NCBI GenBank assembly: GCA_947359465.1
Contig: OX375875.1
Span: forward strand, 12,472,538-12,536,537
Direction of reading: 5' to 3'
DNA length: 64,000 nucleotides
Source: Metellina segmentata
Lineage: Eukaryota > Arthropoda > Arachnida > Araneae > Tetragnathidae
This document shows, one piece after another, positions 11,740 through 21,396 of this stretch (the stretch's first letter is position 1; each line of letters begins with the position of its first letter). The notes below the pieces were generated by a model, which worked only from the letters and a program-made list of their open reading frames with translations, did not search any database and was not told the DNA's origin. Both the position numbers and the translations under genes were made by a program.

Positions 11740-12070
11740 GTTTGCTTCGCAAACCAAATGAGAATTCGGCATGACGTCACAATTTATTGCTAAAATAAAA
11801 ATATTAAATTGAAAAATTATTTATTAAAAGAATATCAAACGTATAAAGTAACTGTCTGGTGGCAAATTTTATAGATAGAAAAGTGAAAAAACTAATCAAT
11901 TAATTTTAAAAAGTTCCAGATTAAATTTTTAAATTGGGGCTGGGCATAAAATTCGTAAAAAATTAGGACTACCTGTGTGCCAAATTTCATTATTGTAAGT
12001 GCCATAGATTCGTCTGGACAGTATGCTCAGAGACACAGAGAAACACTTCCTTTTATAATAGTAGATATAG
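11740..12070 (+). mobile_element. Non-autonomous element carrying the GTTTGCTTCGCAAAC hairpin, copy 1
   Basis: It starts with GTTTGCTTCGCAAACC..ATGAGAATTCGGCATGACGTCAC. It ends with TGTGTGCCAAATTTCATTAT, AGACACAGAGAAACACTTCC and TTTTATAATAGTAGATATAG. The reverse complement of the same end occurs at 58446-58600, where the hairpin word and the GACGTCAC word are also present, so the family is dispersed. No coding sequence is seen. The short-loop hairpin is shared with the Helitron-like elements at 21.1, 25.0 and 50.7 kb, but the rest differs. Confidence 0.65.
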
Positions 12071-13246
12071 TTTAATTAGCAATGAATAAAATAAATGAAT
12101 AGATTTTTATTGAGTAGCTTCGATCTCATATAATTATATGCGAATGCTTAACGAGAAACTGTCAAAAGTTTTAGAAGCAAAATTGATGGTATCATCTGGA
12201 TTAAGTTAATTTACCACATCGTTATAGTATTTTCAAACAAACGTTTTATCTCTATTACTAGAAATAAAACGAGAATTTCTTCTTCCACGTTATAGGAGAA
12301 ACCATCACGGTCTTACTATTTTCTTTTCAAACCCATTTACAGTGAGCCGGAAACTCCGTAACAAACAAAGTGTTTTCTCCTTCGAAAATAATCATCTCAA
12401 GAATCCCACTTCCAAGTATACCATGATAGAAAGAAAAGTTCCTTTCTAGAACGTTCATGGCTGCTTTTAATACCACGTGATGACACCTCGAACCATTTTC
12501 CTCGGTAATGTCCGTAGAATTACTTCTATTATTGCAGAAAGGAAATGAGAAGTCTGGAGCATTCGAATGTAAGGAAGTAAGCCTAGGAGAGTTCTTTTTA
12601 CGTATTGCTCAGTTACCATATCATTGGACATTCCTAGAAATTCAAGGAGGTGTACTTTGAATTATGTTCGCTTCACGAACATTTGTGAATTATAAACATA
12701 ATTCTCTACTTTAGATGTAGGATTTTAATTGGGTGTTCCTTGTAAGAATTTCCACGTGTATACTTGGAAAAGGAAATAAAATTGTTGCAAGATATTCATA
12801 TTCAAAGAATATCAGAGGGAATTTCAGTGTGAACAAAGAAACCAGACGGAAAGATTTTACTTCCGCTTCCCAAATAACCTCCCATGCTACATATCAGGTT
12901 GAATTGAAATGTATGTTATCGCTTTCTTTACAGCGTCTGTCGACTTTTCTCATTAACGTTAAAATTCTGTATTTCAATTCTGCATTCATTCTTTCGAATG
13001 CTTATTGTTGAAGTACGGAAATCATAAAACACGTAGCCAAGTGAACCCACGTTTTACATATACATAATTCTAAAGTGTAATGTGTTTTAAAATGTATAAA
13101 AATGTTAATTTATAGATGTTAATATAATGGAAATATATGTGCAACTCGTGTCAATATACGTTTCAATTCATGGTTAATATTTCTTCTCTGATGCCCATCT
13201 TTTGATATTTAAAGAAGGAAAGGAAAGTACGGAGTATAACGTCAAC
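12071..13246. other. No gene seen
   Basis: Unrecognised AT-rich DNA. A small perfect hairpin (TGTTCGCTTCACGAACA) lies at about 12664-12682. The open frame at 12733-13011 (92 codons) has no family signature. Confidence 0.45.
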
Positions 13247-13430
13247 TGTTTCAAAAGCACAGGTCTTACTGAAGGTCAAGTTATTTTGGACAGCAGATGC
13301 AATTAAATATTAATTAGGAAACGCATCAGCTGTTGTCAAACGAAAATGCTATAGAATTAATATCTGGAGCAATCTAAAGTAAAGTAAAAACTGGCATATT
13401 CGCGCAACAATATGAAAATCTGAAAATTCA
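13247..13430. repeat. Diverged dispersed repeat, copy 2
   Basis: The partner of 9338-9525. Confidence 0.4.
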
Positions 13431-13445
13431 CTCCAGTGACGAAAA

Positions 13446-13713
13446 CGTTTGAAAGAGCATTGGATTAGCAACCGGAGGGTTGCAAGTTGCTGACGCACGT
13501 TAAATCCACCGTGGCCTCAAATGTCCTCACGTTGCCGTGGTGTGTCAGTTTGGAGAGTGGGGTGCCATCTCAGATTTTGCCTCGTCATCTGACCGCGGTT
13601 CAAAATTGCGTGGTGTTATCCTCGGATCTTTCCCTTTGGGGTTGATCCTGAGCCGCGGTCAATACCCCGTTGTGTTGATCCTGTACGACGTTAATTAAAA
13701 TACCTACCTACCA
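13446..13713 (+). mobile_element. SINE with SINE-A body and a different head
   Basis: The 3' two-thirds is the SINE-A body (TTTGGAGAGTGGGGTGCCAT, CTCGTCATCTGACCG, TACGACGTTAATTAAAATACC) with a (TACC)n tail. The 5' end is AGAGCATTGGATTAGCAACCGG, a tRNA-like head unlike the usual SINE-A head. Flanks AGTGACGAAAA (13435-13445) and AGTGGCGAAAA (13714-13724) form an 11-bp target duplication with one mismatch, so this head was part of the inserted unit. Some head sequence may have been lost. Confidence 0.8.
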
Positions 13714-14037
13714 AGTGGCGAAAATGGAATATTCCGAATTCTTCATCCAAAATGAAGACACAAGAACGGTTTTTGTGTGCGTCGTTGTCATGTTGGGGCA
13801 ACGTTTGATATTAAAAACTTTACCTTCAGCAGAACATAGTGTTTCAATATGGCTGTGTAGAAGGCAGGTAAAACATTGGAAGGTGTTCTTATCAGGAATT
13901 TAACATATTGGTGAATACATACGCAGACATGGACATATATACTCTTAAATGGCCGATTCGGTGGGTTTTGTGACCCATAGGACATATTAGTCAAGATGGC
14001 CCAAACACGAAACAGACAACGTCACGAAATGGACATA

Positions 14038-14780
14038 TATACTCTATAACAAAAAACATCGACGCACCAAGAAGGAGTTGTCCTATAGCAATACAAATTG
14101 GTGGATGTGAAGAACATGCATCGAAACACAAACGATTAAAATTTCAGAACAATTGAATGATATGACAGTTGGATGGATGCAAGTTGTCACCCGGCGTGGC
14201 ATAGACTGAAAAAGTTCCCGGATGGTGTCCTGCGGAATATCCTGCCAAATTGTCTCCAACTGTCGAGCTAAATGGTCACCATTCCGGGATGGTTGCAATC
14301 GCCTTCCCTAAACGTCCTAAATTTGCTCTATGAGAGAGAGAGATCAGTATACCAAAATACGTGTTTCGAAAGCTTGAAGACAATTCATACCAAAACGTTG
14401 CGTGTGTGGCCGGGTATTATCTTGTTGAAAAGTAAGTCCAGGATGTCGCAAGGTGAAAAAGCAACACAACCTGTAGTAGAATGTCGTCTAAGTACCGCTA
14501 TGATGTAAAAGTATGGCAGAAATGACTACCAAAGAGGTCCGTACATGAAAGGAGATGGTACCCCAGACCATAACATCCCGTTGTGGTCATGGGTTGAATG
14601 AGATAGTAAGAGCAGGATCCCCACGCTACCTTGGACGTCTCCAGATACATCTACGGTTGTCGTCACGACAGAGTTGGAAACGGCACTCGTCACTAAAGAC
14701 TACACGTCCCCAGTCAGTTCGAAGTTGATCGAGCCCGGGACAATTCCTTGGTGCATCGATTTATTTGTTATAGAGTGTAT
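14038..14780 (-). mobile_element. Internally deleted Tc1-like element with inverted repeats
   Basis: The ends match as an inverted repeat of about 50 bp. The left end begins CTCTATAACAAAAAACATCG at about 14043. The reverse complement of the right end begins CTCTATAACAAATAAATCGA at about 14776. Both continue into GCACCAAG and GTTGTCC. The 740-bp length is less than half of a normal Tc1 element (about 1.6 kb), and the transposase inside is partial. Confidence 0.7.
14100..14715 (-). pseudogene. Tc1-like transposase, partial and broken
   Basis: Read on the minus strand from about 14700, it gives FSDECRFQLCRDDNRRC (first Asp block), then VMVWGTISF, then LTFQQDNTRPHTQR (second Asp block, near 14393-14430). 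It ends with QLETIWQDIPQDTIRELFQSMPRRV and CIHP. The block with the catalytic Glu (SPDLSPIEH) is missing or unreadable between the last two parts. The N-terminal DNA-binding half is absent. Stops and frameshifts are present, so it is inactive. The arrangement is that of Tc1 transposases with DDE catalysis. Confidence 0.8.
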
Positions 14781-14821
14781 ATGCACAAAATGATGCATTA
14801 CTGATATATTAGAGAGAAATA

Positions 14822-15045
14822 CACCCACGGTTGGTCGTCTTTGAGGTTTTAGGCGCAATGGCCATATTTGGCTATGCTGTGCCAGACACCAGACATACGA
14901 TAGCAAATAATAGACACACACACAATGAAAGTTTTGCCCATAAAGAAGACAAAAATACATCCAGGGAGGAATTCACCTTCCAGGAATTGAACCTGCACCG
15001 TCTACAACATGAAGGTTGCTATCGAAGTGGGCACACCCACTGATC
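14822..15045 (-). mobile_element. tRNA-derived SINE, family D, copy 1
   Basis: On the minus strand it begins near GATCAGTGGGTGTGCCCAC and contains the B-box GGTTCAATTCC. It continues into a body with TTTGTCTTCTTTATGGGCAA and TGGCACAGCATAGCCAAATA. A shorter copy lies at 36985-37170. The B-box position about 50 bp from the start fits a tRNA-type RNA polymerase III promoter; the A-box is weak. Confidence 0.6.
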
Positions 15046-15115
15046 CATGACAACCCCAATACAACCATTTAACGCTTGAGAATCTAGCTGCATTCGACTC
15101 ATAGCATGCAGAAAA

Positions 15116-15265
15116 GGAAATACGTTCAACAGGGTTTTGTCTATTTGATATAACGCAGAGAAATGTCGCGGTTATATTTTGGCTGTCGTGGTAGGAAACA
15201 CGTTCTACAGGGTTTGTGCGTTTGAGTTAAGACAGGGAAATGTCGCTGTCATATTTGGAGCCGAG
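15116..15265. repeat. Two-unit 78-bp tandem repeat, locus 1
   Basis: Units begin at 15116 and 15194 with GGAAAYACGTTCWACAGGG and share GTTTG..TTGAGTTAA..CAGGGAAATGTCGC and GTCATATTT. The same two-unit structure occurs at 25959-26113. Confidence 0.75.
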
Positions 15266-15384
15266 CAAAGGTGGGTTATTTAGCCAGTTGTGCAATAAAT
15301 ATGGATGCGAGCTAATTGGGTTTAGCCATATACCCCACTAGTCCACGTTAGTCCGGTTGTCATAGTAACGGCTAAGCAACCGGT

Positions 15385-15607
15385 TCAAATGCAACCAAAG
15401 ACCGCTGTGCACAAAGTGGCTGCTGCACGTTAAACGTCCTCACGGTGACGTGGTGTTATATATGGAGAGTTAAGTGCCAGCTGAGGTGACCTCTTCATCT
15501 GACAGGGGTTCAAAATTACATGGCGATGTCCTCGGTTCTTTACTTTGGAGGATTGATCTCGGATCATGATCAATAGTCGTTGTTTTGCTCCAGTTCTACG
15601 TTAAAGT
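15385..15607 (+). mobile_element. SINE-A body with altered head (first of a tandem run)
   Basis: Body words GTGCCAGCTGAGGTG, CTCTTCATCTGAC, TTCAAAATTACATGGCGATG and AGTTCTACGTTAAAGTG are present. It runs directly into the next SINE without a spacer. Confidence 0.75.
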
Positions 15608-15925
15608 GCCGACCAACCGGTGTGGTAGTTAAGGTGTTAGCCTATAGATCGGAAGGTTCCTGTTTCGAATCCACCCGGATCAGTGCATGGGTATTTGTAA
15701 ATGTATGGGTACAGTCGGCTGGTGCACCTTAAATCTCTGTCGTGGCTGAAAGTCCTCACGTTGGGTTGATATGGAAGTTTGGAGTGGGGTGCCAGCTCGG
15801 GTGTTGCCTCGTAATCTGACCGTGGTTCAAAATTACGTGGCGATGTCCTTAGCTCTTAACTTTGGGGGATTGATCTCGGATCATCGTCAATAGTCATTGT
15901 TTTGCTCCAGTTCTACGATAAAGTG
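15608..15925 (+). mobile_element. SINE-A copy (second of a tandem run)
   Basis: It starts with GCCGACCAACCGGTGTGGTA, followed by an A-box-like GTTAAGGTGTTAGCC and a B-box-like GTTTCGAATCC. The full SINE-A body follows, ending AGTTCTACGATAAAGT. The next copy starts immediately with the same GCCGACCAACCGG word. Roughly 318 bp. Confidence 0.85.
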
Positions 15926-16253
15926 CCGACCAACCGGTGTGGTAGTTTAGGTGTTAGCCTTTAGATCGGAAGGTTCCTGCTTCGAATCCGGGTCAGTGCA
16001 CGGATATTTGTAAATTTGTAAACGTATGGTGTAGAGTCGGCTGGTGTACCTTAAATCTGTCATGGCCGAAAGTCCTCACGCGTTGGGTTGGTATGGAAGT
16101 TTGGAGTGGGGTGCCATCTCAAGTGCTGCCTCGTAATCTGACCGTGGTTCAAAATGACGTGGTGTTGTCCTCGGATGTTTCCCTTTCGGGATTGATCCCG
16201 GTCCGTCGTCAATAGCCCACAGTGTTGCTCTAGTACGACGTTAATTAAAAATT
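15926..16253 (+). mobile_element. SINE-A copy (third of a tandem run)
   Basis: Same head and body as the preceding copy, but it ends with the standard TACGACGTTAATTAAAAAT tail. The B box reads CTTCGAATCC. Confidence 0.85.
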
Positions 16254-16288
16254 ACCAAATTTCCTACGTTAAAGCATACTTAAATGCT

Positions 16289-16744
16289 GTTGTTGTTTCT
16301 TATACCTACACTGGCAGACCGGAGGAGTGCCAGGCCCGTCGAAGAAGACGGCAAGAGGCAAGGGAGGTGCGCCTTCCATGTTTTTGAGCCCCATTGGGTG
16401 GAAGTCCGTCTTTGCTCGACATACATGACACTTCCGTTTTACAGGAAGGTCCATTTCATACATCCATTCACTCACTCACACAGATCGTAATTTAGATCCC
16501 AATCAGAGGCCGATAACCCCCTGATCAGGTACCCTCAGAGGTATTGATTTGGTATGGGAACATGAGGGACTTTGTGACCACGACCTATTTAACGTGCCCC
16601 AGTCACCATTAGTGAACACGACGGTCTTTAGCCAGGTCGAAGCGCCGATCTCGCAATCATCAGAATTGCAGGCTCCGCCGAGGACAGAACTCACAACCCT
16701 TCTTATGTGAACCGGACGCTCTACTGACTGAGCTACTGCGGCTC
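16289..16744 (-). mobile_element. tRNA-derived SINE, family B, copy 1
   Basis: On the minus strand the 5' end is GAGCCGCAGTAGCTCAGTCA (A box). The body is shared with 27198-27645 and the 3' tail is a short (AAC)n run. Target duplications ACTTAAATGCT (16278-16288) and ACCTAAATGCT (16745-16755) differ at one base. Open frames inside on either strand are by-products of the SINE. Confidence 0.9.
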
Positions 16745-16934
16745 ACCTAAATGCTACAACTCGGCATTATCTTAATGATCAAATATTCCGGCGTAAGCAA
16801 AATTGATCAGAACTTTACAGACGATCTTGTCAAAACCACTTTGAGGGTCAATATAGGGATTTTCACGGAGGCAATATTCCAAGTGTCTGAGTAGTTCAGA
16901 ATTTATGTGCTGTCTACACAAGATTCATTATTAA

Positions 16935-17265
16935 GCGCCGACAAACGTGTTTTGTGGTAAAGGTGTTAGCCTCTGGATCGGAAGGTTCCGAGTTCAAATC
17001 CGGGTCAGTGCATGGATATTTGTAAGCGTATGGTGTAGAGGCGGCTGGTGCACCTTGCACCTATCGTGGCCGAAAGTCCTCACGTTGGGTTTTTGTAGAG
17101 GTTTGGAGAGTGGGGTGCCAGCTCAGTTGTTGCCTCGTCATCTGACCGTGGTTCAAAATTACCTGTTGTTGTCCTCGGATCTTTCCCTAAGGTGGTTGAT
17201 CCCGGACCGTCGTTGATTACCCGTTGTATTGCTCCAAAACGACGTTAATTAAAATTACTTTACCC
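16935..17265 (+). mobile_element. SINE-A, full length with target duplication
   Basis: It begins GCGCCGACAAACGTGTTTTG, with an A-box AAAGGTGTTAGCC, a B-box GTTCAAATCC and the whole body, ending GACGTTAATTAAAATTAC. It is flanked by CATTATTAA at 16926-16934 and 17266-17274. Confidence 0.9.
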
Positions 17266-17680
17266 CATTATTAAACATTTGTTGTTTCGCTACTTTGTCT
17301 TTACAGTTACCTCACCTGGATCTGAAGATAATGGATGTGAGTATCCCCAAATTTGCTGGAAGTAAAATTTTCGCCAGCTTCGCATAACTGAAGAACATGG
17401 AAAATAATTTCCCTTAATTTGTCTGCATTAAATTATTCATCACCCTATATATTTACCAGCTGCTAGATTCACATTTTCTATTGGATTGTGTGCTCTAGCA
17501 CTAACTCTAAAAGTTGTTCTACATTAGTTAATTTTTCTTATAACCTAATATTAAGTTAATACACAAAAAAATACGTAGTTAACTCATTCGCCCCTTCAAT
17601 ATTAAGACGCTAATCTACTTCGAGGCTGCACCTGGTCCCAGAGCTTGTAATGCAGTAAATGTATAAGTACCTAATAGAGT

Positions 17681-17742
17681 CAGGTAGGTAAGTAGGTATT
17701 TTAATTAACGTCGTGCTGGTGCAACACAATGGGCTATTGATA
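17681..17742 (-). repeat. SINE-A 3' end fragment
   Basis: (GGTA)n then TTTTAATTAACGTCGTGCTGG and GCAACACAATGGGCTATTGA, the reverse complement of the SINE-A end. Confidence 0.75.
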
Positions 17743-17829
17743 GCTGAAACAGAGACAAGCTGTATGTACGATTATCTGAAGTATGTAAAAGGGTTTTAAC
17801 TTCTATATTCATATGCGTCTACAGCCCAT

Positions 17830-17942
17830 TGTTCAAAATTACATGGTTTTATCCTCGAATATTCCCTTCGGGGGTTGATCCCTGACCATCGCCAATAGCC
17901 CATTGTGTTGCTCCAGTGCGAAGTTAAATAAAATACCTACCA
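17830..17942 (+). repeat. SINE-A 3' half fragment
   Basis: TTCAAAATTACATGG through CCAATAGCCCATTGTGTTGC to AAAATACCTACC. Confidence 0.8.
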
Positions 17943-17969
17943 ATTTCATATTTTAAGGTTTAATATTTA

Positions 17970-18275
17970 GGTAATTTTGAATTAACGTCGTACCAGAACA
18001 ACACAACGAGCTATTGACGGGGATCAATCCCTAAGTGGGAAGATCCGAGCACAGTACGACGTAATTTTGAACCACGGTCATATGACAATACTTTGAGCTG
18101 ACACCATACTCTCCAAACTGCCACACCAACCCAACACTTTCGGCCACGACAGAGTTAAGGTGTACCAGCCGCCTCTACACCATACGCTTACAAACATACA
18201 TGCAATGACCCGGACTGGAACCAGGAACCTTCCGATCTAGAGGCTAACACTTTAACCACCAGACCGGTTGGCCGG
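17970..18275 (-). mobile_element. SINE-A copy
   Basis: A nearly complete minus-strand copy. It starts at the AATTAACGTCGTACCAG 3' end and finishes at the head AACCGGTCTGGTGG..AAAGTGTTAGCC (reverse complement). It lacks a long simple-repeat tail. Confidence 0.85.
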
Positions 18276-18570
18276 AGATGTAGACGGGCCGTGTTAGCCC
18301 GGTCAGAAGAGTAACGGATCAACAACCTGAGGATTCCCAGTTCAACCGAAGACCATCGTGTGCAAAGGGGGATGATGCACGTTAAATCTGTCATGTCATC
18401 GAGTATCCTAACGTTGGTGTTGTGTGTAGTTTGAAGAGTGGTGTGCAATCCCTTCAGGTGTTAACATTGTCATATGACCGTGGCTTAAAATGATTTTCCC
18501 TTAGGTAACGACAACGAACCGTCGCCAATAGCCGATCGTGTTACTTCAGTGCGACTTAAATTCCGGTACA
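18276..18570 (+). mobile_element. SINE with SINE-A body and alternative head
   Basis: The body (GATGCACGTTAAATCTGTCA, GTTTGAAGAGTGGTGTGCAA, CATATGACCGTGG, CCGTCGCCAATAGCC) is diverged SINE-A. The head, with AGAAGAGTAACGGATCAACA and CCCAGTTCAAC, is not the standard SINE-A head. Confidence 0.65.
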
Positions 18571-18699
18571 TACCATCCCGAGTCGAAAGATGAAAGAAAT
18601 AAATAAGCTTAAAACGTTTCTATATATCCGTATAAATGCAGTATGTGTCAGTGGGGACCATTCGTTAGTTCCTTAGCTGAGAGACAAAATAGCCCACCA

Positions 18700-18832
18700 A
18701 GTAATGATTTCAGTGATATCTCGTGTATCAAGATATGGCATGTTTCGACAATGACGAGATATCTTGTCTATCATGATATGGTTAAATTTTTTAATTTCGA
18801 GATATCTTGTCCATCAAGATCTGGTCATTTTT
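18700..18832. repeat. Palindromic 42-bp minisatellite, locus 2
   Basis: Three diverged units with TGACGAGATATCTTGTC and ATCAAGATCTGGTCA lie next to the hAT element. Confidence 0.75.
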
Positions 18833-18861
18833 CTTCTCATAACAACGTGCTTCGTATAGGC

Positions 18862-19689
18862 CACTGATTCCCAACTGGTGGTACGTGTACCACTGGTTTC
18901 AGGTGGTACGCAAGGATGATACGAGCTACCCAAATATTCTACGACGTTTGTTCGATTTTTTAGTATGTACAACCACGTTATAGGAAAAATGGGATTATAT
19001 GAAATCAATTTGGGAATAACGTTTTTATTGCATTGTAATAAATAGCGCTAACATTAGCACATTATTTAAAATATAAACTTTGTTGCTGATTACCTATTTC
19101 TATTCTTAACTATTCCGCTTTATGTACTTCAATGGCTATCTCGGCAAAATGAAGTTCATATCTCTCAATGTCTTTTGCCATTTGTTACTAGTTACATGTG
19201 CGAGAGTGTTTTTTCTGAACTTTAGAATATAAAAAATAAATATAAAAACAGAATAAGTGTTGAAGAGGACTTAAGGGTGAAGTTAAGCTCGATTGCTCCT
19301 GATATTGATTTTTTTAATAAATTAAGACAATCAAGAAGTTTCCACTAAAAATTGATTTTTGATTATGTTAATCTTTATTTGTTTAGTTTGTACTAATTAT
19401 TTAAAATTATTTGTTTTTAGACCTGTGAGTAAAAATTCAAACTGTAATTTTCAATAATCGTTTTATTTTTTCCTTTATTAAAACATCATTGATATGAAAT
19501 ACAAGTGCATTAATCATAAAATATGAAGCTTTCTTAGTATTTTAATTAAAATAGAAAAAGCCATTGGGCACTTTTCTGACATTAGTTATATGTTCATAAA
19601 AAATATAGGACTGGCATAAAAATGTGGTGCGCCAAAAATTTCCAAAAATTTCAAGTGGTACTCAGTTACTAAAAGGTTGGGAATCCGTG
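18862..19689 (+). mobile_element. hAT-family element remnant with 8-bp target duplication
   Basis: Left end CACTGATTCCCAACTGGTGG and right end (reverse complement) CACGGATTCCCAACCTTTTA form a hAT-like terminal inverted repeat. The 8-bp flanks GTATAGGC (18854-18861) and GTCTAGGC (19690-19697) differ at one base, and 8 bp is the expected hAT duplication. The 828-bp element keeps only the C-terminal end of its transposase, so it is internally deleted and non-autonomous. Confidence 0.85.
19175..19348 (+). pseudogene. hAT transposase C-terminal (dimerisation) domain fragment
   Basis: The frame from 19175 reads LPFVTSYMCESVFSEL, a stop, then NIKNKYKNRISVEEDLRVKL and SSIAPDI, ending at TAA (19346-19348). 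This is the conserved hAT C-terminal block (in relatives: a Cys-Glu-x-x-Phe-Ser start, then a run of Lys/Arg/Asn, then a DLR..LSSI stretch). The catalytic part lies upstream in intact elements and is absent here. The internal TAG makes it a pseudogene. Confidence 0.85.
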
Positions 19690-19761
19690 GTCTAGGCTTG
19701 GCAATCACGAAGATTCTAAGAAGGAGACAATATATAAGTTATCTTCTTACCTGCTAATTTA

Positions 19762-20163
19762 GGCCCATGCACACATCCGGTATTTCAACGTGCGGACTGA
19801 GATACATTAGATCCAATGGAGTAGTGCACACATGTCTCCGGCGACGCACGTTTAACTTGCGAGCTATTTGTTCCGTAATTTCCCTTACGGCGCCGCAGCT
19901 CGCCGCACACGCTTTTCCGGTCTGAAGTATCTTGTTTTCATAAATAAATGGAATATAAATAATAACTAATAAATGGTTGTATCCAGTAACGTCTATTTTG
20001 TTTCAAAATATACTTTTTTTCACCTAGTAAGGGAAATAAACATGTTTTCTTCGATAGAATATTCATCGCAAATGGCGCGTCATTTCACGGTTATGCGTGC
20101 ATAGTTGGGCTTCGGTGCCGCAGCGTCGCCGCACGTTGAAATACCGGATGTGTGCACCGGACC
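19762..20163. mobile_element. MITE, PIF/Harbinger-like
   Basis: The ends GGCCCATGCACACATCCGGT and, reverse-complemented, GGTCCGGTGCACACATCCGG match for about 40 bp into TATTTCAACGTGCGG. TTA is duplicated at 19759-19761 and 20164-20166. A 3-bp TTA target and a GGNCC..TGCACAC end are typical of PIF/Harbinger elements. At 402 bp with no coding sequence it is non-autonomous. Confidence 0.7.
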
Positions 20164-20166
20164 TTA

Positions 20167-21096
20167 GACCGCTAAATTGAGTAAAGCTAATTCCACTAAA
20201 TTCATTGCAGATATATCTTATTCTTTTTCCGTTTTAAATAGAAAAGCTTATAAAGAACTCATTAGGATATTTTCGCATTATCTCTTTCCAGTCCATCGAC
20301 GATTCCTTCTATTCATCGCAATGCTATCGTTTTGAGAGTCAAGCATTCCTTTGAAGAGTGTTAATGTTTGCGAAATGTAGTTAATTAGTTTTCCCCAATT
20401 AAGTGCAATTGAAAAGAAGCTATATCTAGTTTAATAGGATTTGAACCGATCGTAACATAACTATTCGCATTACAGAAACAGTTTATCGGACAGTAATGAA
20501 CCGTTACAGATTCCGAATGCATGCCTAGGGATTGGGAAACTACTAATGGATTTCAAGGAATCCGTCAATGGAATTGAATGCAAGCGGCCATCAAGGAGGA
20601 ACTTGATTAAATGACACGATTTTAGTTAAATGAGTCACGGATTAAAACCTTTTCAGAACGGTGCAGCTTTTGCAATGTGAACGAATTCGGTGCACTTGCG
20701 ATGACTCTGCTTAACTAACGCTGAATCATCTGTAACGAAAAATAGACTTCTGAGCGTAGTGCTGTGCAACTCCCATAGAGACAAAAAGGTCAAATCGATG
20801 ACCCATTCACTTTAACAGGTTGACTGCCGGTCACATGAGGATGTGTTGATATTTTCCCGCCGCAGAAATGGGATACGAATTATTTATACGAATCTATACG
20901 AATTTGTTATAGATCGAACTTTCCTCAAAATGAACAACCTTCATCCTATTAGTAAGTTACAATAAGGTTCTACTGTATTTACATTAAATAAAACATTTCA
21001 AGTATTACTATCGAGCACACTGCTTAAACGATTGGGAAGTATGTAAGCCTTACACCCAATCGGCGCAAATAACTCAATACTCCAGATTTTTTTTTC
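20167..21096. other. No gene seen
   Basis: Less AT-rich than its neighbours but without a recognised element or coding signature. Confidence 0.45.
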
Positions 21097-21396
21097 TATA
21101 CTAGGGGGCTCCGCCCCCTGCTCGCTTACACTCGCCAACCCCCGGGGATTGCTGCGCAATCCCATTTGGTTTGCTTCGCAAACCAACACTCCTGTCACAG
21201 ATGCCATTTGGTTTGCTTCGCAAACCAACATTACTTTCACAGAGTGAAACTATCTGAATAATTCGTATTATGCTGATTTCACTTTCCGGTTCATGACGTC
21301 ACAGCGATGGCATCGCTGCGTCTCGCTTACGCTCGCCGACCCCGGGGATTGCTACGCAATCCGTTTGGTTTGCTTTCTCAAGCCAATACTTCTTTC
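21097..21396 (-). mobile_element. Helitron-like hairpin-rich terminus
   Basis: It starts TATACTAGGGGGCTCCGCCC and carries stacked short-loop palindromes: GGGGGCTCCGCCCCC, GGGATTGCTGCGCAATCCC, and GGTTTGCTTCGCAAACC twice, then a second set with GGATTGCTACGCAATCC at about 21345. The layout equals the ends at 25048 and 52265. On the minus strand the end would read ..CTAG followed by T. The far end of this copy is not defined. Confidence 0.65.

Noticed and set aside
16284..16694. Cys-containing frames on both strands
   Set aside because: They lie wholly within a SINE-B copy.
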